Shown here: positions 1 through 5,417 of the stretch, one piece after another
Position numbering within the stretch: position 1 is the stretch's first letter
Layout of the letters: every line of letters begins with the position of its first letter
Program-made: the position numbers and the translations under genes
Source: an uncultured Collinsella sp.
GTDB lineage: Bacteria; Actinomycetota; Coriobacteriia; Coriobacteriales; Coriobacteriaceae
Length of the DNA: 7,114 nt
Reading direction: 5' to 3'
Assembly: GCA_902470265.1 (NCBI GenBank)
Contig: CABRFW010000081.1
Coordinates: 1-7,114, forward strand
The notes under the pieces: model-generated
Databases searched by the model: none
Seen by the model: only the letters and a program-made list of their open reading frames with translations
What the model was told of the DNA's origin: nothing

Positions 1-851
1 CCACGTTTGCCGAGAACTCCGCATTCGGCGGCGAGCTCAAGGGCTATTTCTTTGGCGAGCGCGAATTCGTGGACCTGTCGCAGCAGATTGCGGAGTTTAT
101 CTCCTCGGAGCTTACCAAGGCCGAAAAGGCCGAGTCCACCGATGTCCTCGTTGCCGACTTTGACGATGACGAGGACACACGCTGGTTTGCCGTCATGCTG
201 TTGGGTTCCAAGCAGGCCTTTATGCACGAGGTAGGCCGCGAGGAGGGCGAGGTGCGCAACGATATCGCACGCCATTACGCTATCCTGCCGAATCCTTCCC
301 AAAAGGTGCCGAGCTACGCCATCGTGCGCGCGAGCACCATGGAGATCGGCTACGTGGACAAAAAGCGCAAGATCGCCGGCGAGGACCGCATGCTTATTCC
401 TGACGGCCTGCTGCAGTGCGATACGGGCGTGTCGGGCAAGGAGATTATCGACACCGTGACGCGCGTGGTCGAGGAGGTTGCCGAGGAGCACGGCGCCAAT
501 ACGGCCGTGGCGCTCGCCAAGGTCAAAGCCGCTGTTGCCGAGAAGGTCGAAGACGACGAGGAACTGCCGCCTTGGGATATCGTCGACGAGGTCTTTGAGG
601 ACGAGCCGGTCATCAAAGAGAGCGTTCGTGCGGCATTGACCGAGGAAAAGGTGCCCGAGCGCGTGCCCGTGGAGCGTAAACAGGTCGAGCGTGCGGCCGT
701 GCGCAATCATAAGATTCGAACCGATACGGGTATCGAGATCAGCTTCCCGGCCGAGATGGGCTCGAACTCCGAGTATATCGAGTTCGTCAACGAGCCCAAC
801 GGCCTCATCTCCATCGAGCTCAAGAACATCGGAAGCATCGAGAATCGATAG
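1..851 (+). CDS. 37-kDa nucleoid-associated protein (NdpA/YejK family), 5' end outside window
   Basis: Members of this family bind the bacterial nucleoid; their exact role is poorly defined. The reading frame is open from base 3 to the TAG at 849-851, giving 282 visible codons. The family is usually about 335 residues, so roughly the first 50 lie off the left edge. The GTG at 69 is therefore probably not the real start, because the codons before it (ending GYFFGERE) read as normal protein. Recognition rests mainly on the C-terminus: counted from the GTG, residues 214-224 read HKIRTDTGIEI, followed by YIEFVNEPNG and ISIELKNIGSI, which closely match the conserved end of the Firmicutes/Actinobacteria members. 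The middle (about residues 155-210) is very acidic and then basic, probably a flexible linker. The 63-codon ORF follows after 5 nt, so the two are probably co-transcribed. The family call is from memory of the motif, not a search. Confidence 0.75.
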   Translation, partial: TFAENSAFGGELKGYFFGEREFVDLSQQIAEFISSELTKAEKAESTDVLVADFDDDEDTRWFAVMLLGSKQAFMHEVGREEGEVRNDIARHYAILPNPSQKVPSYAIVRASTMEIGYVDKKRKIAGEDRMLIPDGLLQCDTGVSGKEIIDTVTRVVEEVAEEHGANTAVALAKVKAAVAEKVEDDEELPPWDIVDEVFEDEPVIKESVRAALTEEKVPERVPVERKQVERAAVRNHKIRTDTGIEISFPAEMGSNSEYIEFVNEPNGLISIELKNIGSIENR

Positions 852-856
852 ATACC

Positions 857-1048
857 GTGATTATCGACTATGCTGCCTATGAGGAAATGTACGGCGCGCT
901 GCAGTGTCTACGCGAACTTGAGATTAATCGCATCGCGGCGGATCGAATCAAGAACGGTCCGCACGAGTTCATTCCGTTTGAGGACGCCTTAACTCCTGAG
1001 GAGCTCATGGAGTTTGAGTCAATGGATTCTGATGCGATTTCTGACTGA
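857..1048 (+). CDS. Small hypothetical protein, 63 aa
   Basis: I do not recognise this gene with confidence. It starts at GTG 857, only 5 nt after the stop of the nucleoid-associated protein gene, and has no clear Shine-Dalgarno, so it probably depends on translational coupling. An in-frame ATG at 887 would give 53 residues, but the purine run before it is too close to act as a ribosome-binding site. The product is acidic, apparently soluble and lacks cysteine pairs or membrane segments: a helical first half (residues 7-31, starting with AYEEMYGALQ) and an acidic tail (FEDALTPEELMEFESMD). The N-terminal part vaguely resembles the C-terminal half of Phd/YefM antitoxins, but the DNA-binding half is absent and there is no adjacent toxin. 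It ends 4 nt before a strong hairpin terminator, which supports it as the last gene of the unit. Confidence 0.55.
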   Translation: MIIDYAAYEEMYGALQCLRELEINRIAADRIKNGPHEFIPFEDALTPEELMEFESMDSDAISD

Positions 1049-1052
1049 GATG

Positions 1053-1088
1053 AAGAAGGCCGAAGTCCTTTGGGGCTTCGGCCTTCTT
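1053..1088 (+). terminator. Hairpin terminator after the plus-strand pair
   Basis: A perfect 13-bp inverted repeat (arms 1053-1065 and 1076-1088, AAGAAGGCCGAAG and its complement) extends inward by one G-U and two G-C pairs to a 16-bp stem with a TTTG loop. It begins 4 nt after the stop of the 63-codon ORF. There is no separate U-tract; only the T-rich end of the right arm (CTTCTT) could serve. The position makes termination of the plus-strand unit the natural reading. Confidence 0.7.
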
Positions 1089-1131
1089 GCTCGTGGATGA
1101 ATTACTCCGCAAGTTGAGCATGAGTCAGCGA

Positions 1132-1229
1132 AAACGCCCCTAGGCGAGCAAGGTGACGTGAAAGAGGAGGGCATTGACCTTCTGGTCATGCCCGACGATT
1201 GAACGTCAGATTGCCGTCTAGGGGCGTTT
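1132..1229 (+). ncRNA. Large structured intergenic element (candidate RNA or repeat)
   Basis: These 98 bases fold into one long rod with about 35 base pairs. The outer helix pairs 1132-1146 with 1215-1229 (15 bp, one G-U). A second helix pairs GCAA 1148-1151 with TTGC 1211-1214. After a 2x2 internal loop, TGACGT 1154-1159 pairs with ACGTCA 1203-1208. A 9x9 purine-rich loop (1160-1168 and 1194-1202) follows. The inner helix pairs 1169-1179 with 1184-1193 (10 bp, one bulged T) and is capped by TTCT. It encodes no convincing ORF. Known alternatives are a dispersed hairpin repeat (MITE- or REP-like), a 3'-end structure shared by the convergent genes, or a trans-acting small RNA. The strand is a weak inference: the single wobble pair is G-U only when read as plus-strand RNA. 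I cannot assign it to a named RNA family; the Collinsella-1 motif would be a reasonable comparison. Confidence 0.5.
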
Positions 1230-1242
1230 GCAGCGTCGACCC

Positions 1243-1270
1243 GTTACGCGGTTTGGTAAAACCGCGTAAC
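1243..1270 (-). terminator. Hairpin at the end of the lysA-dapA-dapB-dapH operon
   Basis: A perfect 12-bp inverted repeat (1243-1254 GTTACGCGGTTT and 1259-1270) with a 4-base loop starts 2 nt beyond the dapH stop codon. It lacks a U-tract on the minus strand, so efficiency as an intrinsic terminator is uncertain. The position directly behind the last gene supports the role. On the plus strand it extends with a further 8-bp helix (1233-1240 with 1277-1284). Confidence 0.6.
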
Positions 1271-1271
1271 C

Positions 1272-1991
1272 CTACAGTTGACGCAGGCCTTCCTCGAGGC
1301 CGGTCTTGCTGTCGGTCTTTTCATCGCGCATCTTGATGACGCGGGCGGGGACGCCGGCAACGACGGCGCCGGCAGGGACGTCCTCCACGCATACGGCGCC
1401 GGCGGCGACAACGGCACCCTTGCCCACGCGCACGCCCTCCAGAACCACGGCGTTGGCGCCGATCATAACGTCATCCTCGATGATGACAGGCGTAGCGCTC
1501 GCGGGCTCCACGACGCCTGCCAGCACGGTGCCGGCGCCGATATGGCAGTTCTTGCCCACGGTAGCGCGGCCGCCCAGCACGGCACCCATGTCGATCATGG
1601 AGCCCTCGCCGATGACGGAGCCGATGTTGATAATGGCGCCCATCATAATGACGGCGCGCTCGCCAATCTCAACGCGGTCGCGGATGATCGCACCCGGCTC
1701 GATACGGGCGTTAATGCCCTTGAGGTCGAGCATGGGCACGGCGGAGTTGCGGCAGTCGTTCTCGATATCGTAGTAATCGATGGAGTCGGCATTGGCATCG
1801 AGGACGGCCTTGAGCTCATCCCAGTCGCCAAAGACGGTCTTGCCGCGGCAATCGCCGTAGACGCGCGCGTTGCCCCATTGGACCTCCATGCCGGGCTTCT
1901 CGCGCACATACAGCTTGACGGGCGTCTTCTTGGGCGCGGTGGCAATGTAGTTGATAATCTCCTGTGCATCCATCTCGGCTGCGTTGCTCAT
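1272..1991 (-). CDS. dapH: Tetrahydrodipicolinate N-acetyltransferase DapH
   Basis: This enzyme transfers acetyl from acetyl-CoA to tetrahydrodipicolinate, committing the pathway to the acetylase variant of DAP synthesis used by Bacillus and relatives (EC 2.3.1.89). The product is 239 residues, close to the roughly 236 of Bacillus DapH. An N-terminal DapH_N domain covers about residues 6-88. It is followed by a left-handed beta-helix of hexapeptide repeats at about 95-215, visible as spaced I-G-x-x-x repeats such as INIGSVIGEGSMIDMGAV (121-138) and CHIGAGTVLAG (149-159). The helix closes with AGVPARVIK (212-220), the usual end of this acyltransferase class. The ATG is well supported: AAAGGAG at 2001-2007 lies 9 nt upstream. 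The gene follows dapB after 39 nt and is the last of the operon. The usual succinylase DapD has a different architecture, so the acetylase assignment is good. Confidence 0.93.
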   Translation of the reverse strand: MSNAAEMDAQEIINYIATAPKKTPVKLYVREKPGMEVQWGNARVYGDCRGKTVFGDWDELKAVLDANADSIDYYDIENDCRNSAVPMLDLKGINARIEPGAIIRDRVEIGERAVIMMGAIINIGSVIGEGSMIDMGAVLGGRATVGKNCHIGAGTVLAGVVEPASATPVIIEDDVMIGANAVVLEGVRVGKGAVVAAGAVCVEDVPAGAVVAGVPARVIKMRDEKTDSKTGLEEGLRQL

Positions 1992-2030
1992 ATGCTGTCT
2001 CTCCTTTGGGTGAATCCGATTGATGCCTGG

Positions 2031-2771
2031 TTAGGCAAACATGACCTGGTCGAACGTGTAAAAGCCGGGCTCGCGCCCGACGAGCTTCTGTGCGGCGGCC
2101 AGAGCGCCGTTGACGAAGATCTGGCGGCTCGTGGCGCGGTGCGTGAGCGTGACTTCTTCGTCCTGCCCAAAGAAGCTCACCTCGTGCACACCGGCGACGG
2201 TGCCGCCGCGCAGCGAGTGCATGCCGATCTCCTTGGGGTCGCGGGCGCCGCACATCCCCTCACGGCCATAGACAGGATGGTATCCGGTCTCGGGTTCAGC
2301 CTCGACGATGGCATCGAGCAGCAGTTTTGCCGTACCGCTGGGGGCGTCGACCTTTTGGTTGTGGTGTGTCTCGACGATCTCGCAATCAAAGCCAGGCAGC
2401 TCGCGCGTGGCCTGCGCCACCAGATGGCGAAGCGCAGCGATGCCGATAGAGTAGTTGCCGGAGTGCATGACGCGGGCATTCTGGCCCAGCTCGCGCAGAC
2501 GGTCCATCTGCTCGGGCGTGTATCCCGTGGTGCCCGAGACCAGGGCAGCCCCCGTGCGCTCGACATAGGCGACGACGGCATCGAACGTCGCGACGTTGGA
2601 GAAGTCGATTATCACATCGGCAGCGGGCGCACTCTCGAGCTCGCTCAAATCAAAGCCAATCTGCGCCACGATATCGAATACGGGCTGGCCGGAGGCATCG
2701 GCGATACCCTCGGCGGTAGTGCGGATGAGCGAGCCCATACGGCCCGTTCCCATAATGACGGTCTTAATCAA
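2031..2771 (-). CDS. dapB: 4-hydroxy-tetrahydrodipicolinate reductase DapB
   Basis: DapB reduces hydroxytetrahydrodipicolinate to tetrahydrodipicolinate with NAD(P)H, the second committed step of DAP and lysine synthesis. The 246-residue product has the N-terminal dinucleotide fold with MGTGRMG (7-13), the GTTG loop (80-83), and the catalytic and substrate-binding segment ETHHNQKVDAPSGTAK (134-149), in which His136, His137 and Lys140 are the expected active residues. The conserved GREGMCGARDPKEIGMHSLRGG block (169-190, quoted here only to mark its position) is also present. Translation most likely starts at TTG 2771: this is the only position giving the complete nucleotide-binding strand, and AGGGAG at 2781-2786 sits 9 nt upstream inside the end of dapA. 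The gene overlaps dapA by 8 bp, so the two are translationally coupled. Confidence 0.94.
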   Translation of the reverse strand: MIKTVIMGTGRMGSLIRTTAEGIADASGQPVFDIVAQIGFDLSELESAPAADVIIDFSNVATFDAVVAYVERTGAALVSGTTGYTPEQMDRLRELGQNARVMHSGNYSIGIAALRHLVAQATRELPGFDCEIVETHHNQKVDAPSGTAKLLLDAIVEAEPETGYHPVYGREGMCGARDPKEIGMHSLRGGTVAGVHEVSFFGQDEEVTLTHRATSRQIFVNGALAAAQKLVGREPGFYTFDQVMFA

Positions 2772-3654
2772 CCAGACCAGCTCCCTTCAGAGCATCGGTA
2801 AGTGCGGTGCGCGTGTCGTCGGCCATGGGGCACAGCGGCATGCGGTAGTTTGCCTCGATCATACCCATCTGTGCGAGCGCCTCCTTGACGGGAATGGGGT
2901 TGACCTCGCTAAAGAGGGCGTTGATGAGCGGCTGGCCGGCAATCTGGATATCGCGGGCGCGCGTTACGTCACCGTCCAGATAGGCGCGGCACATGTCGTG
3001 GACGAGCTGCGGCTGCACGTCAGCCCAAACGCTGATGGTGCCCGAGGCGCCCAGGCTCATGAGCGGCACGGTGAGCGCGTCCTCGCCCGAGTACATACGG
3101 AAGTCGTCGGACAGCAGGTGCGCGATCTTGGCAGCGAAGGCGACGTTGCCCGAGGCTTCCTTGATGCCCATGATGTTGGGGTGTGCAGCCAGGCGCTCCA
3201 CGTTGCGCTCGCTGATGCCGCAGCCGCAGCGGCCGGGGATGTTGTACAGGATGCAGGGGATGTCAACGGCATCGGCAACGGTCTTAAAGTGCTGGTAGAT
3301 ACCCTCTTCGTTGGACTTGTTGTAGTAGGGGGTAATGAGCAGCAGGCCGTCGGCTCCCAAGCCCTGGTAGGTGAGCGACTTGGTGAGCATGGTCTGCGTG
3401 GAGTTGGAGCCCGAGCCGGCGATGACGGGGATGCGGCCGGCTACCTGCTTAACGATGGCGGCGACAACGGAGTTGTCCTCGTCGTCGGTCATCGTGGCGC
3501 TTTCGCCCGTGGTGCCTAGGGCGAGAATGGCATCGGTGCCGTTTTGCAGATGGAAATTGACCAGGCGCTCGAGTGCATCGAAGTCGACACTGCCGTCCTT
3601 CTTGTAAGGCGTAACGAGGGCGACAATCGAGCCCTCGAGGTTGCGGACATCCAT
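2764..3654 (-). CDS. dapA: 4-hydroxy-tetrahydrodipicolinate synthase DapA (internal start within the lysA-dapA ORF)
   Basis: DapA condenses pyruvate with aspartate semialdehyde, the first committed step to DAP and lysine. From the internal ATG at 3654 it is 296 residues, the normal family length. The (beta/alpha)8 aldolase signatures are all present: ALGTTGES (45-52) for pyruvate binding, LITPYYNKS (106-114), the active tyrosine Y137 in LYNIPGR, and the Schiff-base lysine K165 in MGIKEASG. AAGGAG at 3661-3666 lies 6 nt before the ATG, so independent initiation is very likely. This looks like a separate dapA whose upstream partner has lost its stop codon, or a fusion that also makes free DapA. 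It overlaps dapB by 8 bp. Confidence 0.93.
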   Translation of the reverse strand: MDVRNLEGSIVALVTPYKKDGSVDFDALERLVNFHLQNGTDAILALGTTGESATMTDDEDNSVVAAIVKQVAGRIPVIAGSGSNSTQTMLTKSLTYQGLGADGLLLITPYYNKSNEEGIYQHFKTVADAVDIPCILYNIPGRCGCGISERNVERLAAHPNIMGIKEASGNVAFAAKIAHLLSDDFRMYSGEDALTVPLMSLGASGTISVWADVQPQLVHDMCRAYLDGDVTRARDIQIAGQPLINALFSEVNPIPVKEALAQMGMIEANYRMPLCPMADDTRTALTDALKGAGLVD

Positions 3655-5073
3655 ATTCTTCTCCTTCGCTTCTGCAATCTGAATGCGTTTGTTCCACTGG
3701 GCGGCGACGGCCAGGCGCTCGTCCTGGGCGCGACGGCGGGCACTTTCGGCGCGCGACTTGGCCAGCAGCTCGCGGCCGCACGGCAGCACGTCGAGCGTGG
3801 CAAAGTAGTCTCCCGGGCGCTCGGCGCGGCGAATGAGGTCTGCCGAGCCGTCGGGGCGCAGCAGTACCTCGGCGGAGCGCAGGCGACCGTTGTAGTTGTA
3901 GCCCATGGAGTAGCCATGCGCGCCGGTGTCGTGGATCACGAGCAGGTCGCCCATGTCGATCTGCGGCAGTTCGCGGTCGATGGCGAACTTGTCGTTGTTC
4001 TCGCACAGGTTGCCCGTGATGTCATACGTGTTCGTGACGGGGGCTGCGGTCTTGTCGGCGCCACCCGGCTGACCCATCACCGTGATGTGGTGGTAAGCGC
4101 CATACATGGCGGGGCGAATGAGGTCGACGGCGCTTGCGTCAACGCCGATGTAGTCCTTGTAAATCTGCTTTTCGTGGATGGCCTTGGTGACCAGGCATCC
4201 GTAGGGGCCCATCATAAAGCGGCCCATCTCGGTGCATATCGCCACATCGCCCATGCCGGCGGGAACCAGAATCTCGTCGTAGGCTGCGTGTACGCCCTCG
4301 CCAATAGCGTGGATGTCGTTCGCCTGCTGCTCGGGCAGGTAGGGGATGCCCACACCGCCGGACAGGTTGATAAAGGCGACATGCGCGCCCGTCTCGCGCT
4401 CCAGACGCACGGCAAGCTCAAAGAGGATGCGTGCGAGCTTGGGGTAGTAGTCGTTGGTGACGGTGTTGCTGGCAAGGAAGGCATGGATACCAAAATTTTC
4501 GGCACCTTTGGCCTTGAGAGCGCGGAAGGCCTCAAAGAGTTGATCGGTGGTCATGCCGTATTTGGAATCGCCCGGGTTGTCCATGATGCCGTTGGAGAGC
4601 TGGAACAGGCCGCCCGGGTTAAAGCGGCAGCTGACCGTCTTGGGGATGGGGCCTGCGACGCGCTCGTAGAACTCGATGTGGCTGATGTCGTCGAAGTTGA
4701 CGATGGCGCCCAGCTTATCGGCAAGCTCAAAGTCCGCCGCCGGCGTGTCGTTGGATGAGAACATGATGTCATGGCCGGTGATGCCCAGCGAGCGGGCGAT
4801 CATGAGCTCGGTATAGCTCGAGCAGTCGCAACCGCAGCCGTATTCGTTGAGAATGGAGATAAGCGCCGGGTTGGGATTGGCCTTGACGGCAAAGTACTCC
4901 TTAAATCCCGGATTCCACGCAAAGGCGTCACGTACTTCTTGCATGTTGCGACGGATGCCCGCCTCGTCGTATAGATGAAACGGCGTGGGGAACTGCTCGA
5001 CGATGTGTTCGAGCGTCTCCTTGTCCACAAACGGCCGCTTTGCCGCATATGCCTCGTTGGGGGTCAGTGCCAT
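2764..5073 (-). CDS. lysA: LysA-DapA: diaminopimelate decarboxylase joined in frame to dihydrodipicolinate synthase
   Basis: One uninterrupted 769-codon ORF encodes two enzymes of one pathway. Residues 1 to about 433 are a PLP-dependent, fold-III DAP decarboxylase that makes lysine from meso-DAP. The PLP lysine is K64 (YFAVKANPNP), the glycine loop is LSGGVGIPY (237-245), and CENNDKFAIDRELP (357-370) corresponds to the conserved Cys-Glu substrate segment. It belongs to the divergent LysA clade with FGIHAFLASNT in place of the usual HxHIGSQ, TEMGR in place of EPGR, and DTGAHGYSM in place of the usual GAY segment. Residues 434-473 are a charged stretch with no proline or glycine, probably helical. 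DapA occupies 474-769. The ATG at 5073 is fixed by an in-frame TAG 15 nt upstream; its ribosome-binding site is weak (GAGG at 5084-5087, 10-nt spacing). A lysine riboswitch precedes it. Whether a 769-residue protein accumulates is open, because dapA has its own start signals. Confidence 0.88.
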   Translation of the reverse strand: MALTPNEAYAAKRPFVDKETLEHIVEQFPTPFHLYDEAGIRRNMQEVRDAFAWNPGFKEYFAVKANPNPALISILNEYGCGCDCSSYTELMIARSLGITGHDIMFSSNDTPAADFELADKLGAIVNFDDISHIEFYERVAGPIPKTVSCRFNPGGLFQLSNGIMDNPGDSKYGMTTDQLFEAFRALKAKGAENFGIHAFLASNTVTNDYYPKLARILFELAVRLERETGAHVAFINLSGGVGIPYLPEQQANDIHAIGEGVHAAYDEILVPAGMGDVAICTEMGRFMMGPYGCLVTKAIHEKQIYKDYIGVDASAVDLIRPAMYGAYHHITVMGQPGGADKTAAPVTNTYDITGNLCENNDKFAIDRELPQIDMGDLLVIHDTGAHGYSMGYNYNGRLRSAEVLLRPDGSADLIRRAERPGDYFATLDVLPCGRELLAKSRAESARRRAQDERLAVAAQWNKRIQIAEAKEKNMDVRNLEGSIVALVTPYKKDGSVDFDALERLVNFHLQNGTDAILALGTTGESATMTDDEDNSVVAAIVKQVAGRIPVIAGSGSNSTQTMLTKSLTYQGLGADGLLLITPYYNKSNEEGIYQHFKTVADAVDIPCILYNIPGRCGCGISERNVERLAAHPNIMGIKEASGNVAFAAKIAHLLSDDFRMYSGEDALTVPLMSLGASGTISVWADVQPQLVHDMCRAYLDGDVTRARDIQIAGQPLINALFSEVNPIPVKEALAQMGMIEANYRMPLCPMADDTRTALTDALKGAGLVD
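2781..2786 (-). promoter_or_regulatory. Ribosome-binding site setting the TTG start of dapB
   Basis: AGGGAG on the minus strand lies 9 nt before TTG 2771, inside the last codons of dapA. It is the reason for choosing a TTG start; no ATG or GTG fits without losing the nucleotide-binding strand. Confidence 0.7.
3661..3666 (-). promoter_or_regulatory. Internal ribosome-binding site for dapA inside the lysA frame
   Basis: AAGGAG on the minus strand sits 6 nt ahead of the ATG at 3654, near-ideal spacing. It falls within the continuous lysA-dapA reading frame, where it is read as the codons for AKEK of the linker. It suggests that DapA is also made as a free enzyme. Confidence 0.75.
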
Positions 5074-5083
5074 GTCCCGTAAA

Positions 5084-5151
5084 CCTCGCTATCCAGACGG
5101 CGCCATCGGCGCATCGAATCCGCATAGCGTGGACCCAATGTCCGGATAGCG
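5084..5151 (-). promoter_or_regulatory. Expression platform of the lysine riboswitch
   Basis: On the minus strand two near-identical 11-mers, CGCTATCCGGA (5151-5141) and CGCTATGCGGA (5129-5119), can each pair with TCTGGATAGCG (5097-5087). The first contains the 3' strand of riboswitch helix P1, so ligand binding and this pairing exclude each other. Between the second copy and the target lies a small hairpin, GCGCC/GGCGC (5112-5108 with 5104-5100). The target's last base is the first base of the GAGG ribosome-binding site of lysA (5087-5084). No U-tract follows, which points to control of translation rather than termination. Which conformer is the active one is not settled by inspection. Confidence 0.55.
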
Positions 5152-5301
5152 CTCCCGCATTGCTGCAGACAGTCTTGTGGGTGTTTCCCACAGGCCCACC
5201 AGGTTGTTCGTGCCCGAAAAACCCAGTTCGGCGGGTTTCGCCTCCCCGCGGGGTCAAAGTCTGCCGACTCGCCCGCGGATCTTCGTGCCCGCGCCTCTAT
5301 C
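5145..5301 (-). promoter_or_regulatory. Lysine riboswitch (L-box) aptamer upstream of lysA
   Basis: The minus strand carries the conserved L-box pieces in order. The 5' segment GATAGAGGCGCGGG begins at 5301. It is followed by GAGTCGGCAG, a P3 region ending in the invariant CCGCCGAAC, and a P4 with a CGAAC side. P5 is TGTGGG/CCCACA with the conserved CCTGGTGGGCC ahead of it and AGACTGTC behind it. The aptamer closes with CTATC at 5149-5145, which pairs with GATAG (5301-5297) to form P1, the same arrangement as in the Bacillus lysC leader. The known ligand is free lysine, which normally lowers expression of lysine genes. Location directly ahead of lysA-dapA-dapB-dapH fits. Assignment is by eye; a covariance search with the Rfam lysine model would settle it. 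Confidence 0.88.
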
Positions 5302-5312
5302 AAGTGGTAAAG

Positions 5313-5341
5313 ACCCTACCACGTTGCACTTTACCAAACAA
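5313..5341 (-). promoter_or_regulatory. Candidate promoter of the lysA operon
   Basis: On the minus strand TTGTTT (5341-5336) and TAGGGT (5318-5313) are separated by 17 bp. TAGGGT is a plausible actinobacterial -10 box. Transcription would begin near 5305, a few bases before helix P1 of the riboswitch, which is just where it should. The -35 matches consensus at only three positions, so this is tentative. Confidence 0.45.
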
Positions 5342-5358
5342 GAGTATTCGTATATAAC
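5330..5358 (+). promoter_or_regulatory. Candidate promoter of the M20D amidohydrolase gene
   Basis: TTTACC (5330-5335) and TATAAC (5353-5358) are separated by 17 bp and match the sigma-70 consensus at four and five of six positions. The start site would be near 5365, leaving a leader of about 85 nt. It overlaps the divergent lysA promoter, so both probably cannot be occupied at once. Confidence 0.5.
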
Positions 5359-5417
5359 GTTTAAAAAATGCAGCATGATGCTAGAAACAAGGGCGCCACA
5401 ATCCTGCGTCACAATAG

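Noticed and set aside
1165..1170. AGGAGG, a perfect Shine-Dalgarno-like motif in the intergenic element
   Set aside because: No ATG, GTG or TTG with a following ORF lies at suitable spacing; the bases are explained by the internal loop and inner helix of the structured element.
1278..2801. 507-codon plus-strand ORF antisense to dapH and dapB
   Set aside because: It is a shadow of the minus-strand genes in GC-rich DNA, rich in Ala, Gly, His and Asp with no recognisable domain, while the opposite strand encodes two clear enzymes.
3544..4758. 404-codon plus-strand ORF antisense to lysA
   Set aside because: The opposite strand carries the LysA and DapA signatures; this frame shows low-complexity Val/Ala/Gly composition and no family motif.
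5084..5301. T-box leader as an alternative to the lysine riboswitch
   Set aside because: No T-box core sequence or specifier loop is visible, whereas the L-box segments occur in the right order with a closing P1.
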